In this document: positions 1 through 12,200 of the stretch, one piece after another
Layout of the letters: each line of letters opens with the position of its first letter
Position numbering within the stretch: position 1 is the stretch's first letter
Source: Sycon ciliatum
Taxonomy: Eukaryota; Porifera; Calcarea; Leucosolenida; Sycettidae
Assembly (NCBI RefSeq): GCF_964019385.1
Contig: NC_088654.1
Location: 5,677,218 to 5,741,217 of the forward strand
Direction of reading: 5' to 3'
DNA: 64,000 nucleotides
The notes under the pieces: model-generated
Seen by the model: only the letters and a program-made list of their open reading frames with translations
What the model was told of the DNA's origin: nothing
The model's database searches: none
Program-made: the position numbers and the translations under genes

Positions 1-364
1 CTAAATTAAAACGCCGATGAAATTTTTCACAGCATCTGTCGCACTATACCATGCCCTCTACCCCACGCCGAAAATAAATCGCCGCCGAATTGTCAAAAAT
101 CGTGAAGTGCCGAAATTTTGCAGCGCCGAAATTTTGTATATTTACAGTATTATTATTATTTTGCTTGTTCGCGTTGGCAACAACCTGCAAAAAAGAAGGT
201 ATATAGCCCTCGCTTAAGCTTCCGTAAAAAAGGCTCATCCTAAGCGAGAGGGCTAGAAGAAAAGATAACGATAACGAGATACAGAATACAAAGAAATCCA
301 GTGACTTAACACATAGTTCAAAACATGAAAGAAAGAAAAAAGAAAAGCCTCGCCGAAGTTACTA
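1..364. other. No gene; degenerate repeat remnants
   Basis: AT-rich sequence with recurring GCCGAAATTT-type motifs (also near 7800-8100 and 9500) and a TAAGCGAG/CTCGCTTA inverted pair around 205-250. Nothing coding is recognised. Confidence 0.4.
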
Positions 365-672
365 CCGTAAAGTCGCGGATAAAAGCCGGGCTTATAAGCA
401 CATAAGCCGCTTTCTGCATCAGGCTTTAATGCAAACCAGGCTTGTATGCAAACCATGCTTATATGCACTACTGATATTTTTTGCCAGGCTTGTATTCACG
501 TTTACTATGCACTGTACATAGTGCATGCACTCTTGACCTACCCGATCCGCGCTTGCACAGAAGCCAGGCTTCTACGCGCGACAGGCTTATATGCATTTGA
601 CCCGTTTGACTTTCAGGCTTCTATCCGCGATGGGCTTGTATGCAAAACCGGGTTTTATCCGCGACTTTACGG
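365..672. mobile_element. MITE with CCGTAAAGTC termini, TA-flanked
   Basis: 308 bp. Terminal inverted repeats CCGTAAAGTCGCGGATAAAA and its complement, flanked by TA on both sides. The interior is made of repeated AGGCTT(C/G)TATGC-like motifs. Same family as 20967-21179. Non-autonomous, no ORF; the TA target suggests a Tc1/mariner-type mobiliser. Confidence 0.75.
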
Positions 673-876
673 TAATCGGAGTTAGGCTATGGTAAAAATT
701 ATCTTTGATTCTCAAGTACGCGCGCACCGACGATTTTTTAAATTTCTATGCATGCATATGCACGCAGGAAAACGGTCAATGCGAAAGGCATGAATCAGGG
801 AGTAGTAAAATACCGGTATTTTTCTACTCCCCGGCCTGAATTATTATGAACATGTGACGTCATGACCATGTACATA

Positions 877-1269
877 GGGTGCGTTCTTAAATCCTCTCGG
901 AAAAGTTGGAGACTATCCGAAAAGTTCGAGAGCTGTTCTTATATCCTCTCCGACTTTTAGGAGGCTCTCCAAAGCTCTCCAAGCTCTCCAAGCTTCAGAG
1001 GTGGTTGAAACTTGGAGATTCCCGCGGTTTGGGATCAGCGCATGCGAACTACGGCTAAAAGCCACGTGTTCATCATGAGTGTACGCATTTCCCTTTTCGC
1101 ATACACACATACATTCATCACTCAAGATCGCGGCCCCTTTGGCGCTTCACTTTGCTTGACATGTGCAAAATATCTCCGAATTCTTCGAGACCCGTTCTTG
1201 AGTAATCCCAGTTTCTTCGACTTCTCTTTCCTTCTTCTTCAAGAAGCTAGAGAATATAAGAACGCACCC
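877..1269. mobile_element. MITE with GGGTGCGTTCTTA termini, 3 bp target site
   Basis: 393 bp. GGGTGCGTTCTTAAATCCTC at the left and its imperfect complement at the right, flanked by ATA on both sides. A 3 bp duplication fits PIF/Harbinger-like elements, but ATA is not the classic TWA form. No transposase. Confidence 0.7.
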
Positions 1270-1401
1270 ATAATGTGTGACCCTATCTTTAGAAATAAAA
1301 AAATTGTGGGAAATAAAATAAAAAATCGCTCGCTCGCACCGATTTTCACAGGCTCATGACCAGAGAATCAACTTTATTTTTTACCATGGACTTATGAATA
1401 A

Positions 1402-1712
1402 TATCAAGAGTAGATAAACAAGAGTGTGCAACTCCGGGTCTCTCCTGCACAATCTGCAGATACCCCGCGCCCACGGCGGAATTTTTTGTTTACGTCAGCT
1501 TTTTTCAGAGAAACGCGGATTCTGCCGCAGAGCAGTGTGAGAGCACGTGCTGGGCACCGACCTAGTAGTGTAAAGCCCAGCCAAGTGCACGAGGGAAAAC
1601 TCTCCAAAAGGCTCGCAGCGCGTGCGTCGTCGAAAAGATTACGTCAACAAAAAATTCCGCCGTGGGCCAACCCATCCGCGAGTTGCACACTCTTGTTTAT
1701 CTACTCTTGATA
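1402..1712. mobile_element. Fold-back MITE with 33 bp perfect inverted ends
   Basis: 311 bp. Ends TATCAAGAGTAGATAAACAA... repeat in inverse at 1680-1712. A second inverted pair lies inside (GGAATTTTTTGTTTACGTCA at 1480 and its imperfect complement at about 1640-1665). No clear target duplication and no ORF of note. Confidence 0.7.
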
Positions 1713-1715
1713 ATT

Positions 1716-1905
1716 GTGGAAGAGAAAAGGACATATGGATACGAGTTAAGAGTAACTCTCCATCACTGTAACATGTAACATGAATGTTTCAGTACTCTGT
1801 CAGTTTTGTGCCTAGTTATTGCACTTTCTGACTGTATATAGTATCATGTTACAGTGATGGAGAGTTACTCTTAACTCGTATCCATATGTCCTTTTCTCTT
1901 CCACA
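1716..1905. mobile_element. Short palindromic MITE related to the 591 bp repeat
   Basis: 190 bp. Inverted ends of about 60 bp, outer sequence TGTGGAAGAGAAAAGGACAT. It is the stripped-down relative of the 277 bp elements (28572, 34199) and of the 591 bp tandem monomers. It abuts the preceding MITE. Confidence 0.75.
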
Positions 1906-2872
1906 TTTATTTATGGCTCAACATCCGAGTTTCACTCTTGATAATATTAATAATTTCCCCTCAAACCAGTTAATGATAATAATAATAAAAATAATAATAA
2001 TATGCATTCTCGTGTTCACATGGATTAATCCAAGTGTTCGCATACGCTGAACGAACAAATAATATCCGGGCGGATCTGCAAGCCAAATTGGCAGCCACAA
2101 AAACCATGACGCCGGTATTGATTTAGGCTATTAAAGGCCTGTGGAGAATCCATAAATACAAATACAAATACATTGGCAAATAGATACTGTGACGTTAACT
2201 TAGATGCAATAGAAGAATTATCCGATGAATATATTTCTCCAGTTCACCAAAGGTTGGTCCGAGAGATGCCAAATATGATGGGTATAAAGTTATGGTACAG
2301 ATAATAATAGTGTAGTATTCCAGTTTGTCAAATTCATAATGATGTGCTAATATCATTACGATTTTTTAAAATTTAAGTTCTATAGTATCCTTTACAGACA
2401 GGAGAACGAGCAGTTGCGGTTTCGTAACCCTGAGTTTCACGAAATTAATCGATTATCAGACGAAAATTGGAACAATAGTATTCCATATAATCTATTCTAT
2501 ATAATATTATTTTGACAGTTTAAGAGATAGAATAGGTGTCGTGTTGTCTCTGGTTACTCAAAGGACATGACCGATGATAGTGTCAGCCGGAGCCTGGATG
2601 CAGCTGCTCTTGTTGAATCCTGACCACCTATTGTCCAGTGCCTTCGTGATCTCGGCAGCTATGCCCGCGATAGAAAACAATGGGGTAACATCTGCTCAGC
2701 CATTTAGTCTTGTACTGCTCTTCTTAAATTTGACCTCTATTACAAGGCTCTCTCTTTCTTTTTCATTTCGTTTTCCCACTCTCACACACACCTGCTCACA
2801 GTCAATTCTGCCGTCGTGAGTTCCATTCGGGACGGATAGGAGAATAATAATATTGCCCAGTGTTCAGTGTGA
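1906..2872. other. Presumed 3' flank of the receptor gene; no other gene seen
   Basis: AT-rich, with (AAT)n-like stretches near 1975-2000. On the minus strand this holds the 3' UTR of the tail exon. The closest plausible AATAAA on that strand is in the MITE tail near 1905-1911, which is weak evidence for a poly(A) site. Nothing else is recognised. Confidence 0.4.
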
Positions 2873-4446
2873 TTATACACCCGGTTGTGGAGATTTGGGC
2901 TGCACTGGCGGAAATGCTAGACAGGGCCGCGCACTTGAAGGTAACTGAGGTTTAGACACGGTCTGATGCTGTCGAGTGCTGTTATCGACCTGCTGCCGAG
3001 CGGGAGGAGAAGTCTGCACAGCGCCACTGCGATTGGGGCTGCTTTTAGGGAAGTTACGATACGTATTTCTAACACCAGCGTCACTTGAATCTCCACTGCA
3101 CTGATATACATTCTCTGCAACCGCATTGCCGCCACTTGCAACTTCACCATATTGATATACATTCTCTGTGGTCACATTTCTAGCAATGGTATCACGTGCA
3201 CCTTCATCACACTGATATACATTCTCTGCAACCGCATTGCCGCCACTTGCAACTTCACCATATTGATATACATTCTCTGTGGTCACATTTCTAGCAATGG
3301 TATCACGTGCACCTTCATCACACTGATATACATTCTCTGCAACCGCATTGCTGCCACTTGCAACTTCACCATATTGATAATATACATTCTCTGTGGTCAC
3401 ATTTCTAGCAATGGTATCACTTGCACCTTCATCACACTTATATTCATTCTCTGCAATTGCTTTGCTGCCACTTGTAATTTCACCATAATATTGATATTCA
3501 TTCTCTGCAATCGCATTTCTAGCAATGGGATCACTTGCACCTTCATAACACTTATATTCATTCTCTGTAATGGTGTTGCTGTCTCTTGCAACTTCACCAC
3601 ATTGATATACATTCTCTGCAACGTTGTTGCTGTAACTTGCAACTTCACCACATTGATATACATTCTCTGCAACGTTGTCGCTGTAACTTGCAACTTCACC
3701 ACATTGATATATATTCTCTGTAATCCCGTTTCCACCAATGGTATTACTCGCACCTGCACCGCTGCTGTCGTTGACGCACATGTTATACACATCACTGTCA
3801 TCACCACTCTCATTGCCGTAGATGTCAGCGTCGATGACATTGCCATCCACATCACGGTCATCACCACTCTCATTGCCGTAGATGTCAGCGTCGATGACAT
3901 TGCCATCCACATCACGGTCATCACCACTCTCATTGCCGTAGATGTCAGCGTCGATGACATTGCCATCCACATCACTGTCATCACCACTCTCATTGCCGTA
4001 GATGTCAGCGCCGTGCTTACTGTCACCGCTGAGGCTGCATGGAGTCTCCTCAGTGTCTCCAGTTACAAGTTTGGGTCGGCCAGTGGTTTGTTCGCTAGAA
4101 TTGCAGCTAGTGAAAGTCGCTACACTGGCCGGGGAACGATTGTCATGGGAATCATCATGTATCGCCTCGGCTGATAGACTTTCACTAGTACTAGCACTCG
4201 TGTGGTCAGAACGAGCGCTTTTCTTTAAGGCTAACCCGAGAACACGCTGGTACATACTAGCTTTGTTGGCTTTGGGTGAGCGGCGGCATGCTGTGTTGCT
4301 CTTCGTTGCCGCCGTGGAGAAATTGATGACGTACTGGTTGCTGTTGGCCTTGTCCGGTGCACCAGAATCTCTCTTTGCCAATTCAAGGCTGTAAACTGTA
4401 TTGGAGTACACGTTGCCCGCGTCATTCCCCAAAATGTGACGAGAGG
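2873..4446 (-). CDS. Terminal exon: cytoplasmic tail with tandem tyrosine motifs
   Basis: Open for 523 codons after a pyrimidine-rich acceptor (ttcttctccctgcag|CC) and ends at TAA (2875-2873). The frame stays open upstream to an ATG at 4549, but the acceptor and the matching phase 1 make a splice start at 4446 better supported. Order of parts: an N-terminal segment with VYSNTVYSL and NQYVINF; a Ser/Thr-rich stretch; four 20-residue repeats around DIYGNESGDD (60 bp DNA repeats, about 3777-4010); then about twelve repeats of 16-20 residues built on ENVYQC/ENVYQY/ENEYKC (about 3100-3735); and a Pro/Ser-rich C terminus (SPPARQQ, KPQLPSS, PPVQPKSPQP). YGNE and YSNT fit the known Grb2-type SH2 preference pY-x-N. 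Acidic residues just before each Tyr suit tyrosine kinases. No catalytic domain is seen. Inference: a multi-site phosphotyrosine docking tail, with proline motifs as possible SH3 ligands. It could instead be a free-standing low-complexity protein if the splice model is wrong. Confidence 0.7.
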
Positions 4447-6196
4447 CTGCAGGGAGAAGAAAAGCAACAGGCCAAAAATACCCGATGTTGGATGTTTTGT
4501 TACGACGTACTGTCCTGTCCATCTTTACCTCTACGGTGTTTGTACACATGCATTCTTTTGAGAGTTTTTTTTCTCCTTTCGTTTAAAGATAGAATCAGCA
4601 GAATCAACGAAGCGGACATTGGACGTGGTAATCAACAAAAGATAATTATTATGGATAACGAAAATTTCCTAACAACTTGTCTAGAGACATTCATCAGGGA
4701 AATATGTCTCCATAATGAAATCTAGTAATAAACAACAATAATATACGTGGAAGAGTACGAAATGCATTTTATTATCCACATTTTATTGTGTTCATTACTA
4801 CGTCCAATATCCACTTCTCTGGTTCTGCTGCCTTCCATAATAAAGTTAGTGTCTCACCGCGTCTCTTATCTGTAAAGATAGAACCTTTCTCAGTTTTTTC
4901 TACTTTGTGTATTCTAAAATGCCACTTGGCTCTTGGCTACTTAACAATCTAACATGGTGCAGTGAACAGGGTAGAGCAGAAAAACGCAGCAGGTTTAGCC
5001 GGTCTTCTTTCCGAGCTGCAAAGTTCACCACTAGCTAACAAAATTAATGTTGAATAGCTTGATGAAACAAAAGTGAAGTAGACTGAAAAACTGAATTTCA
5101 CCTGGGTGACCACCAGAAATCAAATCAGTGATCTGGGCTAGAGGAGAGCCATGCTTTGACCATACTGCTATGTGCAGTCATCATCCGAGCAAACACCATA
5201 CAAAGTTGTCTTGAGGCTTCAAAACCATCTAAAATGCGCAGGTGGTATGTCGGCGACCTAGACGTTTACAATGCTTTCCCACGGCATACAACACATGTCA
5301 GCATTAGCCTGTGGCGGGCTGAAGCTGATGTTTCTGCAAGGTGAAGTACTGGCTCGCTGTTCGTACTGCAAACCTCTACTCATGCCTTGGCCTCTGCCTC
5401 ATTGACGAGTGACTTAAAAAAAATGCTGCAACGTTCAGGTTGAACATACCTTCTTTTGCAATGCTGCCATGGCTGTTTGTTTGTTTTTATTTTACTTCAC
5501 CAGATACACAGGCATGCCTGCCTTCTCCTCTAACTATACGGCTAGACTCTCAAGAAAAGATGAAGAAGATTAAAGCAAACATGTGACTGCACGTTTTTTT
5601 GTTTTTTGTTTTTTTTAAAATTTTACAAAGACCAGTTATATGCCAAACATGAGATGCAGCTAGGGGAAGTACGCACAACCTGAATCGTGGCAGTGGTGGT
5701 GAGGTTTAGGGAGCTCCGCCGACCAAGGGTCTGCATCTTCGCTCCAAATCTCCAGTGTGAATATGCTTTCGAAATCAGCTTCCAACGTTTCTGAATACCA
5801 GTCGCTTTGTGCTTGGACTGGGGAATTCCCCACGGCCGAAACAAACTGTGCTACAAACATGGGAGTCAATCGTACAGGCTCGTTTTCACATACAGTAAAA
5901 CCTGGTTTAAGCAACAACTCCAAGCAAAAGCCAGGTAGTCTTTAGAACCAGATCCCATACAGTCGTGGCGTATCGGATCGTGTACATACATGTGTATGAC
6001 GTGCTATGGGTTTGGCGTGTGTGTGTATGTGTGTGTGTGTGTGTCTGTGTATGTGTGTGTGGTGCGTGTGTGTTTGGCGCGCGCGCGCGTGTGTGTGTTT
6101 AGGTGCGATAATGCGGGAGTGTGGAGAGTGTGAGAACGAGAGGCTGTGTGTATGTGTGTGTGGTGCATGTGTGTGTTTGGTGCATGTGTGTGTTTG

Positions 6197-6253
<57 letters not shown>

Positions 6254-9200
6254 CGCGTGTGTTTAGGTGTGATAATGCGGGAGTGTGGAGTGTGTGAGAA
6301 CGAGAGGCTGTGTGTGGATGAGTGTGCGTGTTCATGTTTCACCCAGCACCTGAGATGTTGATTCTGGCACGTCAGAGCGTACTGCCTCTGGGAGGTGTTG
6401 AATGATTATCATAATTATTGTCTGCACTGAATTATTCTATCTCCTCTGCTTGGCTTCATATACCTGCGTTTTCTAATCTCCTTATGTTGTCTGATGATTG
6501 GTTTTTGCCATGAAACTCTGAGTTACAACAAAAACAACCCTATATACTTCCTTTTGTGTACCTCTTGCGTACTACGCTCTGCCCATTCCGGGCATTTGAG
6601 CACTATTGCAGGTTAAGGCGCACACCCTCTGTGTATGATTGTACTTCCATGTACTCATATTGAGAGGCGCGGAGCATAGAATACTTTCGTGCAGGCTAAA
6701 AAACCTCATCCTGCACTGTCATTTGTCACTTCTGTTGACTGCATAAAAACTTGCTTCAGAGCCCACCTCAACCCTGTTGCAGTCAGCCCTGCAAGCCAAG
6801 TTGGCACTTTAGGCTAGTTTTGGTCGTTGTGTGCAGGTCCGATATGGCACTTGGTACACTAAAAGTCGGCCACTGGTGTGATTCACACTTTTAGATTTGC
6901 TCCATGATGCAGTCATTTACGCTTTGCACTGCCGCCATTCACAACTTTTAGATTTGCGCCATGCTGCAGCAATTTACACTTTGTTTTGTATATAAACCAA
7001 TACTGATCCAGATTTCTCAGTACTGTTTTCTGATGATCGCTTAGTGCGTGAAACTCGGGGTAAAAACACTTTCTCTGTCCTCCTATTGTTTGAACCAGCT
7101 CTACCTCTCGGTTTTGAGCACTCTCTTGGACAGTCTGGAACCTCTCTGCTTTAATAATTATATTATTCATTTTTTAAAAGTTGCAAGGCTTGCTCGATAG
7201 TAAGTCGCACCCGCTTTATATTGGTCCTGACGTTTACGGTGAAGAAAGTGTAAGACGTCTATTCTGGAAAATATGGCACCTACCAAGCAACTGCACCTGT
7301 TGGCTGTACTCACACGACACACTTCACGAAGTTGGCACAACGTGAGTCATCGCAAGCGAGCAACATGCATACATGCCAGCCTGGAGGCTTGAGTTCCCTG
7401 GACAAGGAGGCTGAACTCCCTTGATTTTCAACGCTTTTCCTCGACACAAATTTGTTTAGCGCACCCATCATTAGCAGATGTATTTTTCATGACTGCCGTT
7501 ATAACGTTAAAGCAAAGGGAGCCTCATTGCATTGAGCTGTAACTGTACAAATAAATTATCTGTGGACTACTATTATACCGGTGATCCATTGCAGTTCCAT
7601 AACTTAGTATACTATGTGCTACTACGGGCTGTGTGTAATTACAACCGATCTACATGTACATGATCGAGGAAACACTGAGAAAGCGTCATAAAAAGGAGAA
7701 CTTCGATTTCAAAAGTTCCAACTCAATCCTGGACTTTTGCAGGACATCTCCGGCCCCCGTCACAAACTCCCTATTCCCTGAACTGTTCCGGCGAAACCCT
7801 GGACTAGGCATTTCCCAAATCGGCCGGCCGAAAAATTCGCCGAAACTGTGGTCTTGAGGAAATCACCGATCTTTTCGCCGAATATGCAATTTCCCCACTG
7901 AATTTGCCGATAATCGATGTTTTGTTGCCTCTACACCATGCAAATACAATTTCTGTTGCTATTATACTGCAACAGGTGACTGCTTCTTAAGTCATTTCCG
8001 AAATCGGCCAACAGGAAAAGACGTCGAAATCAATGGCTGTGAAGAAATCGCCGATAATTGCGCCGAATTTACAAATTCCGCACTGAATTCGCAGAAAATC
8101 GATGTTTTAATGCCTCTAAAGCATGCAGGTAAATGTACACTGCATTGCGAGCGGTGACTTCAACTACTGCTTTGAGTCGAATTCTGACTTTCGGGCTCAT
8201 AATATGGCTGAATTTGGACATTCTCTTAGCCGATCGAAAAGCCGATTAGGCGAAAAATCTGGCCGATTTGGGAAATGCATACCCTGGACGGTTGGCATGT
8301 ACGAGAGAGCTTGGAAGCGCAGGGCCCTACGCTATGCTTTTTTGCTTGCTTATCATGCATGTGACGTGCCAAAGCCGTGTGAACCCTGGCTAGCGCCAAA
8401 CGATACTGAAGTAACGTCTGTTGCATTACTACGGGATTAATTCCCGTAGCTATGCAGAAGACGTTACTTCAGTAACGTCTGGCGCTAGCCAGGGTCCACA
8501 CAGCTTTAATTTGGTATTTGTTTGTTTGTGTGTTTGTTTGTTTGTTTGTGTCACGCCTGGCGCTATCCCGTATCTGTCCCGTATCTGTCCCGTATCTGTG
8601 ACTACAAAGGCTCTACAGGATTGTACATAACAGCTAGCTGTCCACAATATTTGCGGGCTCCTGTATCTGTCCCGTACCGTACCAATATTCGTCGTATTAT
8701 GTATACGACTCCCTGATGTAGAGGGAGATTTGGAAAGAAATAGGAAGACGAGGAGGAAATTAAATTAGAATAGACGCCGAATAGGTGATAGGATGCGTCA
8801 GCATAAACAGCGTCAGCATAAACATACATGTACTTTGGAAGAGAGATCGCGTCGTCTCCAAAATAAGCGTGAACGAGCGATTCAGCGCCGGTCACAGGAA
8901 ACGTCGGAAGAGAGATCCCGTCGACTCCAGAACGCCCGTGATCGGCAGAGTCCGCCGGTCCCAGGCAACGTCAGGACAGACATCCCGTTGAGTCCAGAAC
9001 GCCCGTGATCGGCAGAGTCTAAGCCGGTCCCAGGAAACGTCAGGACAGACATCCTGTCGAGTCCAGAACGCCCGTGATCGGCAGAGTCTAAGCCGGTCCC
9101 AGTGAACGTCAGGACAGACATCCCGTCGACGCGCAGAAAAACTAAATCTGCAGCCTCTTTTGCCGTCGGACAGGATACGTATTATAGGAGACTGTAAAGT

Positions 9201-12200
9201 TATGTAATGTCCAAATTTCCACGTGAGCAGCAGGTCACTCGCGTTGATTTTTCGACGTGCGAGCCAAATAACGCGAGCTGAACTTTCGCGTCGCAGACAT
9301 CCCGTCGACGCGCTCAATACCTAAATCTGCAGACTCTTTTGCCGTCGGACAGGATACGTATTTTAGGAGACTGCTAAGTTATGTAATGTGCTCCACAGGC
9401 AACCATGCATTCGGCGTCGTCATTGGCTCAACAGGTCAATGTACATGTATTACTACAAAAAGGCCAGAAAATCCGATTACTGTATTAAAATCAACTAATT
9501 TTCGCTGGCGATTTAATTTCGCTGATTTCGCCGCTTGGTACCAACCGGCCAAAGTAAATCACAGAGCAAAGTTTGTCATAATATTAGTACTACATAATAT
9601 ATAGGAAATTGATGCATTAGTAGTAGTAGTAGCATTCTTTTATATTCCATCGGAAGCCTTAACAGTGATGAACACAACTCTTAAGAGGGCCGATAACAGA
9701 GTAGAGGGGTGTGGGGTGAGAAAAATAAATAATAATAAGAGATATTTAAACTAAACTAAACTGATACTTGGAACAATAAAGCATTGAGCAATGGATGCAT
9801 GTGAGAGCAAAAATACCTATCGATTTCAAATTTGACGTGAAATTGCGCGTCACGTCGGAAATAACGTGCATCTTAACCTCTCTAATAGAGAGGTTTCTAT
9901 TTCTCATCAGCCAAAATTTGTTGATTTACAGTATAAGGAGATAAAAAGAAAAGAAGGAGCAAACCAAAAGAAGATGATTATTAGAGAAATAACAATCCGC
10001 AATAAATTCTGCAAATACTTTTGCCTCAGTTCTTATAACATGTACGATGAGCCAGGCAAAAAAGCATAAAAGCATAGCGTAGGGCCCTGAGCTTCCAAGC
10101 TCTCTCGTATGATTTGTTTATTTTTAATTTTTAATTTTTCTGTGTCACGCCCGGCGCTATCCCGTATTTGTCCCGTGCCGTACCATCAAAGGCAGCTGGC
10201 CACAAACAGCTGGCCACAACATGTTTCGTTTGTTTGTGCCATCGGCATGCCTGGCGCTATCCCGTACCTGTCTCGTTTCTGCCGATCACGGGCGTTCTGG
10301 AGTCGACAGGATGTCTGTACTGACGTTTCCTGTGAACGGTAGGCATATGCGGACAATGCCGGCAGAAAAATTGGCAAATTCAGTACTTTTGTGGTAAGTT
10401 TCATGCATGTTTGGTATGTGGATAAAGAAATGGAGCAGAATTGGAATTGCCCGCTATAGGTTTGTATGGTTCTGCCAATTTCTCTGCTTTTCGAGCAGAA
10501 TCTGCCCCCTTTTCGAGCAGAATCCGCACCCCCCTAGTGACCGGCGCTGACTCTGCCGATCACGGGCGTTCTGGAGTCGACGCGATGTCTGTTCTGCCGT
10601 TTCCTGTGACCGGCGCTGACTCTGCCGATCACGAATGTTCTGGAGTCGACGGGATCTCTCTTCCGACGTTTCCTGTTACCGGCGCTGACTCTGCCGATCA
10701 CGGACGTTCTGGAAACGACGGGATCTCTCTTCCGACGTTTCCTGTGACCGGCGCTGACTCGCTCGTTCACGATTATTTTGGAGACGACGGGATCTCTCTT
10801 CCAAAGGTTGTTTTTGCTGACGCATCCTGTCACCTATTCAGCTACTAACGTCCATTCTAATTGCATTTCCTCATCTCCCTACTTCGTATTTCTTTCCAGA
10901 AAATCTCCCTATACAGCAGGGAGTCGTTTACATAATACGAATCCCTGCTATACATATATACACGTTATAATTATTATGCTATCGGCCTACATGCGATTCC
11001 CGGGCTGGTCGACAGGCGGCCCAGCCAGCCTGCTAGAGGGATCTCGGCCTCGCACACAAATCCCCACAAAATGTTACTGCACTGAATGCATTCCCCCGAT
11101 ACACTTCGTATATATACTCATTCTCTTGATTGTACCGTATTCTTGATGGTTCGGGACAGGTACGGGATAGCGTCAGGCATGCCGATGGCACAAATATTGT
11201 GGCCAGCTGTCTTGGCTGGTACGGTACGGTACGGGACAGATACGGGATAGCGCCAGGCGTGACACAAACAAACAAACAAACAAACACCAAATTAAAGCTG
11301 TGTGGACCCTGGCTAGCGCCAGACGTTACTGAAGTAACGTCTTCTGCATAGCTACGGGAATAAAATACCATATGACTAACTGTGACTATACCCTGGACGG
11401 TTGGCATGTATAAAATACCATATGACTAACTGTGACTACACTAGATGAATGAAAGAACGTACACATCTGTGTGTCCAGGCAAAATATGTACTTCAAAGTG
11501 TGCAGCCTGCGGAGGAAGGTTTCTGACGTCCAGGAGTATGTGTCCTCCAGAGGTATACCGGTACATCTTCTTGGAACCGCGGAAACTTGGTTGAAGCAGG
11601 ATATCAGTGATGGTGAAGTAGCTATACCACATTTCAAATTGTTTCGCAAGGACAGACCAGATCGTCCTGGTGGTGGAGTAGCTGTATACTGCCACAAGTC
11701 TCTGGCTGTTCGTCGCCGCTTCGATCTGGAAACTGAGCTGGAGCTACTATGGCTTGAGGTTGTAGTTCCCGGCCACGACTCTCATGTTATTGGTTGCTGC
11801 TACCGGCCACCTAACAGCCCAGGTGCCTTCTGGGCATCACTACAGTCCATTCAGAAAAAAAGATGGACTTCTAGCTGTTGGCCATAAATGGGTCAAACTG
11901 TGAGTTTTTTTAAGAATTTTTTCTGCAATCCCTATGTACTCTTCCAATTATGTTTCTGAAGTTTTTTTTGTCCAAAAAGCAAGCCATAACAAGAATAGGA
12001 TTTCGGCCAGGTTTTGCCCCGAAAGCACTGAATTGGGAAAACCATAAAAACTCAGGTCGTTTGAACCCGCCTGCGACAGTGCATCGTGCGGTTCGAACCC
12101 CAGTTCAGGTACCCGTTTTGGACCCTTTTTTCAAATTTCAAATTTCGCAGCACTGCACTGTGTACGATGAAATCACGAAAAATCGCCAAATACGGGAGCT

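Larger units (their letters stand above)
8441..11360. mobile_element. 2.9 kb element with long compound inverted ends
   Basis: Begins TTCCCGTAGCTATGCAGAAG and ends with its complement. Near-perfect inversion runs about 70 bp (8441-8514 against 11287-11360) and continues as blocks further in: GCGCTATCCCGTATCTGTCC, a 'GGGAGATTTGGAAAG' segment, and 67-69 bp tandem units. TAA flanks both ends. The hairpin GACGTTACTTCAGTAACGTC sits in each end. No transposase is found, so it is a non-autonomous fold-back. A further copy of its end (8372-8438) abuts it head to head across the TAA. Confidence 0.7.

Noticed and set aside
3397-4026. Second minus-strand frame of about 209 codons in the tail exon
   Set aside because: Same strand, shifted frame of the same minisatellite; repetitive Met/Val/Thr composition follows from the DNA repeat.
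3152-4174. Long plus-strand open frame of about 340 codons
   Set aside because: Exact antisense of the tyrosine-repeat exon. Its regular repeats mirror the minisatellite, and the minus frame is longer and has splice and phase support.
6004-6361. Open frames rich in Cys/Val or His/Thr
   Set aside because: They are translations of the (GT)n microsatellite.
8862-9125. CRISPR-like array
   Set aside because: Units are contiguous satellites without unique spacers, in a eukaryotic context.
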